Made by a program: the position numbers and the translations under genes
In this document: positions 14,421 to 16,077 of the stretch, piece after piece
How positions within the stretch are numbered: position 1 is the stretch's first letter
Layout: each line of letters begins with the position of its first letter
Assembly (NCBI GenBank): GCA_964566545.1
Contig: CAZMIX010000055.1
Coordinates: forward strand, 1 to 16,077
Source of the DNA: JAEYFP01 sp964566545
GTDB lineage: Bacteria > Bacillota > Clostridia > Lachnospirales > Lachnospiraceae
DNA length: 16,077 nucleotides
Direction of reading: 5' to 3'
Notes under the pieces: generated by a model
What the model saw: the letters and a program-made list of their open reading frames with translations, nothing else
Told to the model about the DNA's origin: nothing
Database searches by the model: none

Positions 14421-14774
14421 ATCATCCTTCTCCTCTTTCTTTATAATCCATTCCTCTCGAGATAGGAATCATTCAAACAAGATTCGTTCCAAATCCATTC
14501 ATTCCCCTTATTTAAATAATTCCCGCTTCATAAATTGCGAATTATATAAATTAAATGAAAATTTATTTAATTATAATTTTCAGAATATAAAATGTCAAAT
14601 AATATATTAAATTTATATCTATAATTACCATGAAGCCGAGCAGAATCGCAGTTATATGAGCAATGCCTTATAACTACTTGAGTACATAAAACGATGTTGC
14701 ACACATCCTGCACAGATGGGATGTTAATTTATTTGAGTGTATTGTAATTTAAAATTTCTAAATACTTTTAAAGC
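14421..14774. other. AT-rich non-coding stretch between the mod genes and the anti-sigma gene
   Basis: This 354-base gap has no credible reading frame on either strand. The part next to the ModE-like gene holds its ribosome binding site and candidate operator. The rest is AT-rich and contains several inverted repeats: 14549-14556 with 14565-14572 (8 bp); 14556-14563 with 14575-14582 (8 bp, mutually exclusive with the first); 14650-14656 with 14669-14675 (7 bp); and 14703-14708 with 14719-14724 (6 bp). None has a proper T-run, so I do not see a clear terminator for the sigma/anti-sigma unit. The DNA composition changes from the GC-richer left side to the AT-rich right side near 14470-14520. 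Confidence 0.6.
14440..14469 (-). promoter_or_regulatory. Candidate promoter/operator of the modE-modA unit
   Basis: A 20-base near-palindrome at 14450-14469 (arms ATTCCT and AGGAAT) lies 30 bases upstream of the ModE-like gene. On the minus strand a possible -10 TATAAA (14440-14445) has a poor -35 TTCCTA (14463-14468) at 17 bases. The palindrome covers the -35 and spacer, as expected of an operator. It does not resemble the Escherichia coli ModE site. Tentative. Confidence 0.35.
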
Positions 14775-15665
14775 CTATTTTGATTTATGATTGATTATCA
14801 ATTTATGACCAATCAGAATAACGCAATAAATTGGAATCATAGCTAATAATATTGCATAAAAATCACGAGTGGCAGAGTAAGAAATACCAGAAAAGCTTTT
14901 AATGCAAATATGTCCTAAAAGATAAGAAATTGGCAAAGCAAACAATTTGAAAATTATTACTTTTGCATTTTGCTTTTTACGAAATAAAAACAATATAAAC
15001 CCTAGAATTACTGCACCCACAACAGCAATAGTAAAGTAGTAAGATAAAAACAAACGAGGTAATGTAATTGTTCCACCATTCGGATTCGGATCTTTGCCAT
15101 ATATTAAAATATCTTCATTACCATCATTTGAACTATAATATACATTGGATACCATTTCACCTTTTGGATTTAATACAAATTCTTGAGGGGAATCTTTGCA
15201 CATATTTCTGTTCCATATACTGCTCCATATGGATATATTAAAGATATATTCGGAATTATCTTCTGTTCTATATTTACTAATTTCATATCTAGTACCAGGA
15301 GCTTCAAAATGTACAATAACAGTCTTATTATTTGTTTCTGTAATGGTTACAGTTTTTTCAGAATATGGGATATATTCTGGAGCAGTTATATATCCCATTG
15401 TTATAATCAGTATTAATATGGTAAGTGAAACTGAAAGAAAAATAGTAAGATATTTTCTTTTAAGTAAAGTGACTTTTAATTTTTTAAGGGGTAATACATT
15501 AGTATCAAGAGAAACTCCTTTTGGCGTACCCAATTTATTAAGTTCTCGTTTACAACTATCACAGGAAACGATATGTTCTTCAATTAATATACGTGAATCA
15601 TCACTTGATATATTTTCAACATACAATGGTAATAAGTCCTTTATCACATCACACGTAATTTTCAT
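14775..15665 (-). CDS. Membrane anti-sigma factor with zf-HC2 domain
   Basis: A 296-residue protein expected to hold the adjacent ECF sigma factor inactive at the membrane. The N-terminal zinc-binding anti-sigma domain covers about 1-45 with C5, H31, C35 and C38 (HIVSCDSC). A first membrane helix lies at about 73-93, then an extracytoplasmic region of about 110 residues (94-204). Three more helices follow at about 205-228, 236-256 and 268-290. The extra C-terminal helices are unlike simple single-pass anti-sigmas and could sense a membrane signal. The ATG at 15665 has GGAGG seven bases upstream and overlaps the sigma gene's stop as ATGA; the longer reading to 15728 would lie deep in the sigma gene. 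The coding DNA is strikingly AT-rich compared with genes left of 14420. Confidence 0.88.
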   Translation of the reverse strand: MKITCDVIKDLLPLYVENISSDDSRILIEEHIVSCDSCKRELNKLGTPKGVSLDTNVLPLKKLKVTLLKRKYLTIFLSVSLTILILIITMGYITAPEYIPYSEKTVTITETNNKTVIVHFEAPGTRYEISKYRTEDNSEYIFNISIWSSIWNRNMCKDSPQEFVLNPKGEMVSNVYYSSNDGNEDILIYGKDPNPNGGTITLPRLFLSYYFTIAVVGAVILGFILFLFRKKQNAKVIIFKLFALPISYLLGHICIKSFSGISYSATRDFYAILLAMIPIYCVILIGHKLIINHKSK

Positions 15666-16077
15666 CTGTAATCCTCCATTCCTTCTAAAATTTTGTTTCT
15701 GGCTCGATGATAAGTGACACAAGCCCAATTTTCAGTTTTGTCAAATAACTTTGCTATTTGTTTAAAACTTAATTCACCAAAAATCCTTAATGTAAAAACT
15801 TCTTTATATGGCTCTTTAAGGTTATGCAAAGCTTTATGAATTTTCATTGATGTCTCAGTATTAAGTATAGATTGTTCTATATCAAAAGCTCCATAATATT
15901 CCTCAATGTTATATTCTCCATCAATATTCTTATTTTTTCGTAAGTAAGTATAATAACAGTTTTTGGCGATTTGGCATAGCCAAACTCTTATTTCACAAGT
16001 ACCTTTAAAATTATCAATGGAATTAATAGCTCTAAAAAATGTTTCCGAAGTAATTTCTTCCGCAATATGTTCATTTC
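15662..16077 (-). CDS. ECF sigma-70 factor, N-terminus off window
   Basis: The frame stays open from the window edge to the stop at 15662, giving 137 residues of an extracytoplasmic-function sigma factor; an internal ATG at 15847 is not the start. Visible fragment residues 1-46 are region 2 (AEEITSETFFRAINSIDNFK, then WLCQIAKNCYYTYLRK), which binds core polymerase and the -10. A linker of about 30 residues follows. Residues 78-135 are region 4 (LHNLKEPYKEVFTLRIFGEL, then SFKQIAKLFDKTENWACVTY), the -35-reading helix-turn-helix. Roughly the first 30 residues are missing. It is coupled to the anti-sigma gene by an ATGA overlap. Such pairs often autoregulate and control envelope-stress or peptide-resistance genes; the regulon here is unknown. 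Confidence 0.9.
   Translation of the reverse strand, partial: NEHIAEEITSETFFRAINSIDNFKGTCEIRVWLCQIAKNCYYTYLRKNKNIDGEYNIEEYYGAFDIEQSILNTETSMKIHKALHNLKEPYKEVFTLRIFGELSFKQIAKLFDKTENWACVTYHRARNKILEGMEDYR

Noticed and set aside
1..16077. CRISPR arrays, tRNA or rRNA genes, insertion sequences and phage genes.
   Set aside because: No regularly spaced direct repeats, no cloverleaf or rRNA-like sequence and no transposase, integrase or phage protein were seen on reading both strands.

Overview
The window reads as a chromosomal segment of a mid-GC Firmicute, most likely a Clostridia/Lachnospiraceae-type anaerobe. Evidence: strong AGGAGG-type ribosome binding sites, MutS2 rather than MutS, a DUF4080-type radical SAM protein, VanW and VanZ family proteins, an OmpR/EnvZ-type two-component pair, and an ECF sigma/zf-HC2 anti-sigma pair. 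The assignment is by family recognition only. Most of the window is housekeeping or common accessory content; I see no phage, insertion sequence, CRISPR, tRNA or rRNA.

Layout. 2-3695 (+): the 3' two-thirds of mutS2, then a response regulator and a sensor kinase, tightly spaced as one transcription unit. It ends at an intrinsic terminator that starts inside the kinase's last codons and runs into the end of the opposing vanZ-like gene; the two stop codons abut. 7428-3696 (-): a compact five-gene operon (AIR-synthase-like protein, Lrp/AsnC regulator, class I/II aminotransferase, TrmL tRNA 2'-O-methyltransferase, VanZ-like membrane protein), with overlapping junctions downstream and a recognisable extended -10 promoter upstream. 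9131-7452 (-): a VanW/G5-like exported protein with its own promoter. 9171-9275 (-) and 9307-9942 (+): a 34-residue single-pass membrane peptide gene divergent from a membrane-anchored protein of unknown function; the peptide's promoter lies over the other gene's start codon. 12984-9908 (-): radical SAM/B12-type protein, endonuclease III, and a DnaQ-type exonuclease in one unit, with a promoter embedded in the hairpin that follows modA. 14420-13066 (-): a DNA-binding-domain-only ModE-like regulator and a lipoprotein ModA, with no modB or modC beside them. 14421-14774: AT-rich non-coding DNA. 16077-14775 (-): AT-rich ECF sigma factor (cut by the window edge) and its membrane anti-sigma factor, compositionally distinct from the rest and possibly acquired.

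Functional themes are DNA maintenance (MutS2, Nth, DnaQ-type exonuclease), envelope sensing and modification (two-component system, VanW, VanZ, ECF/anti-sigma), amino acid metabolism under a local Lrp-type regulator, and molybdate uptake. The most interesting points are regulatory architecture (interlocked promoters, terminators and stop codons), the orphan ModE-ModA pair, and two uncharacterised small or membrane proteins. I did not find a convincing wholly new system.
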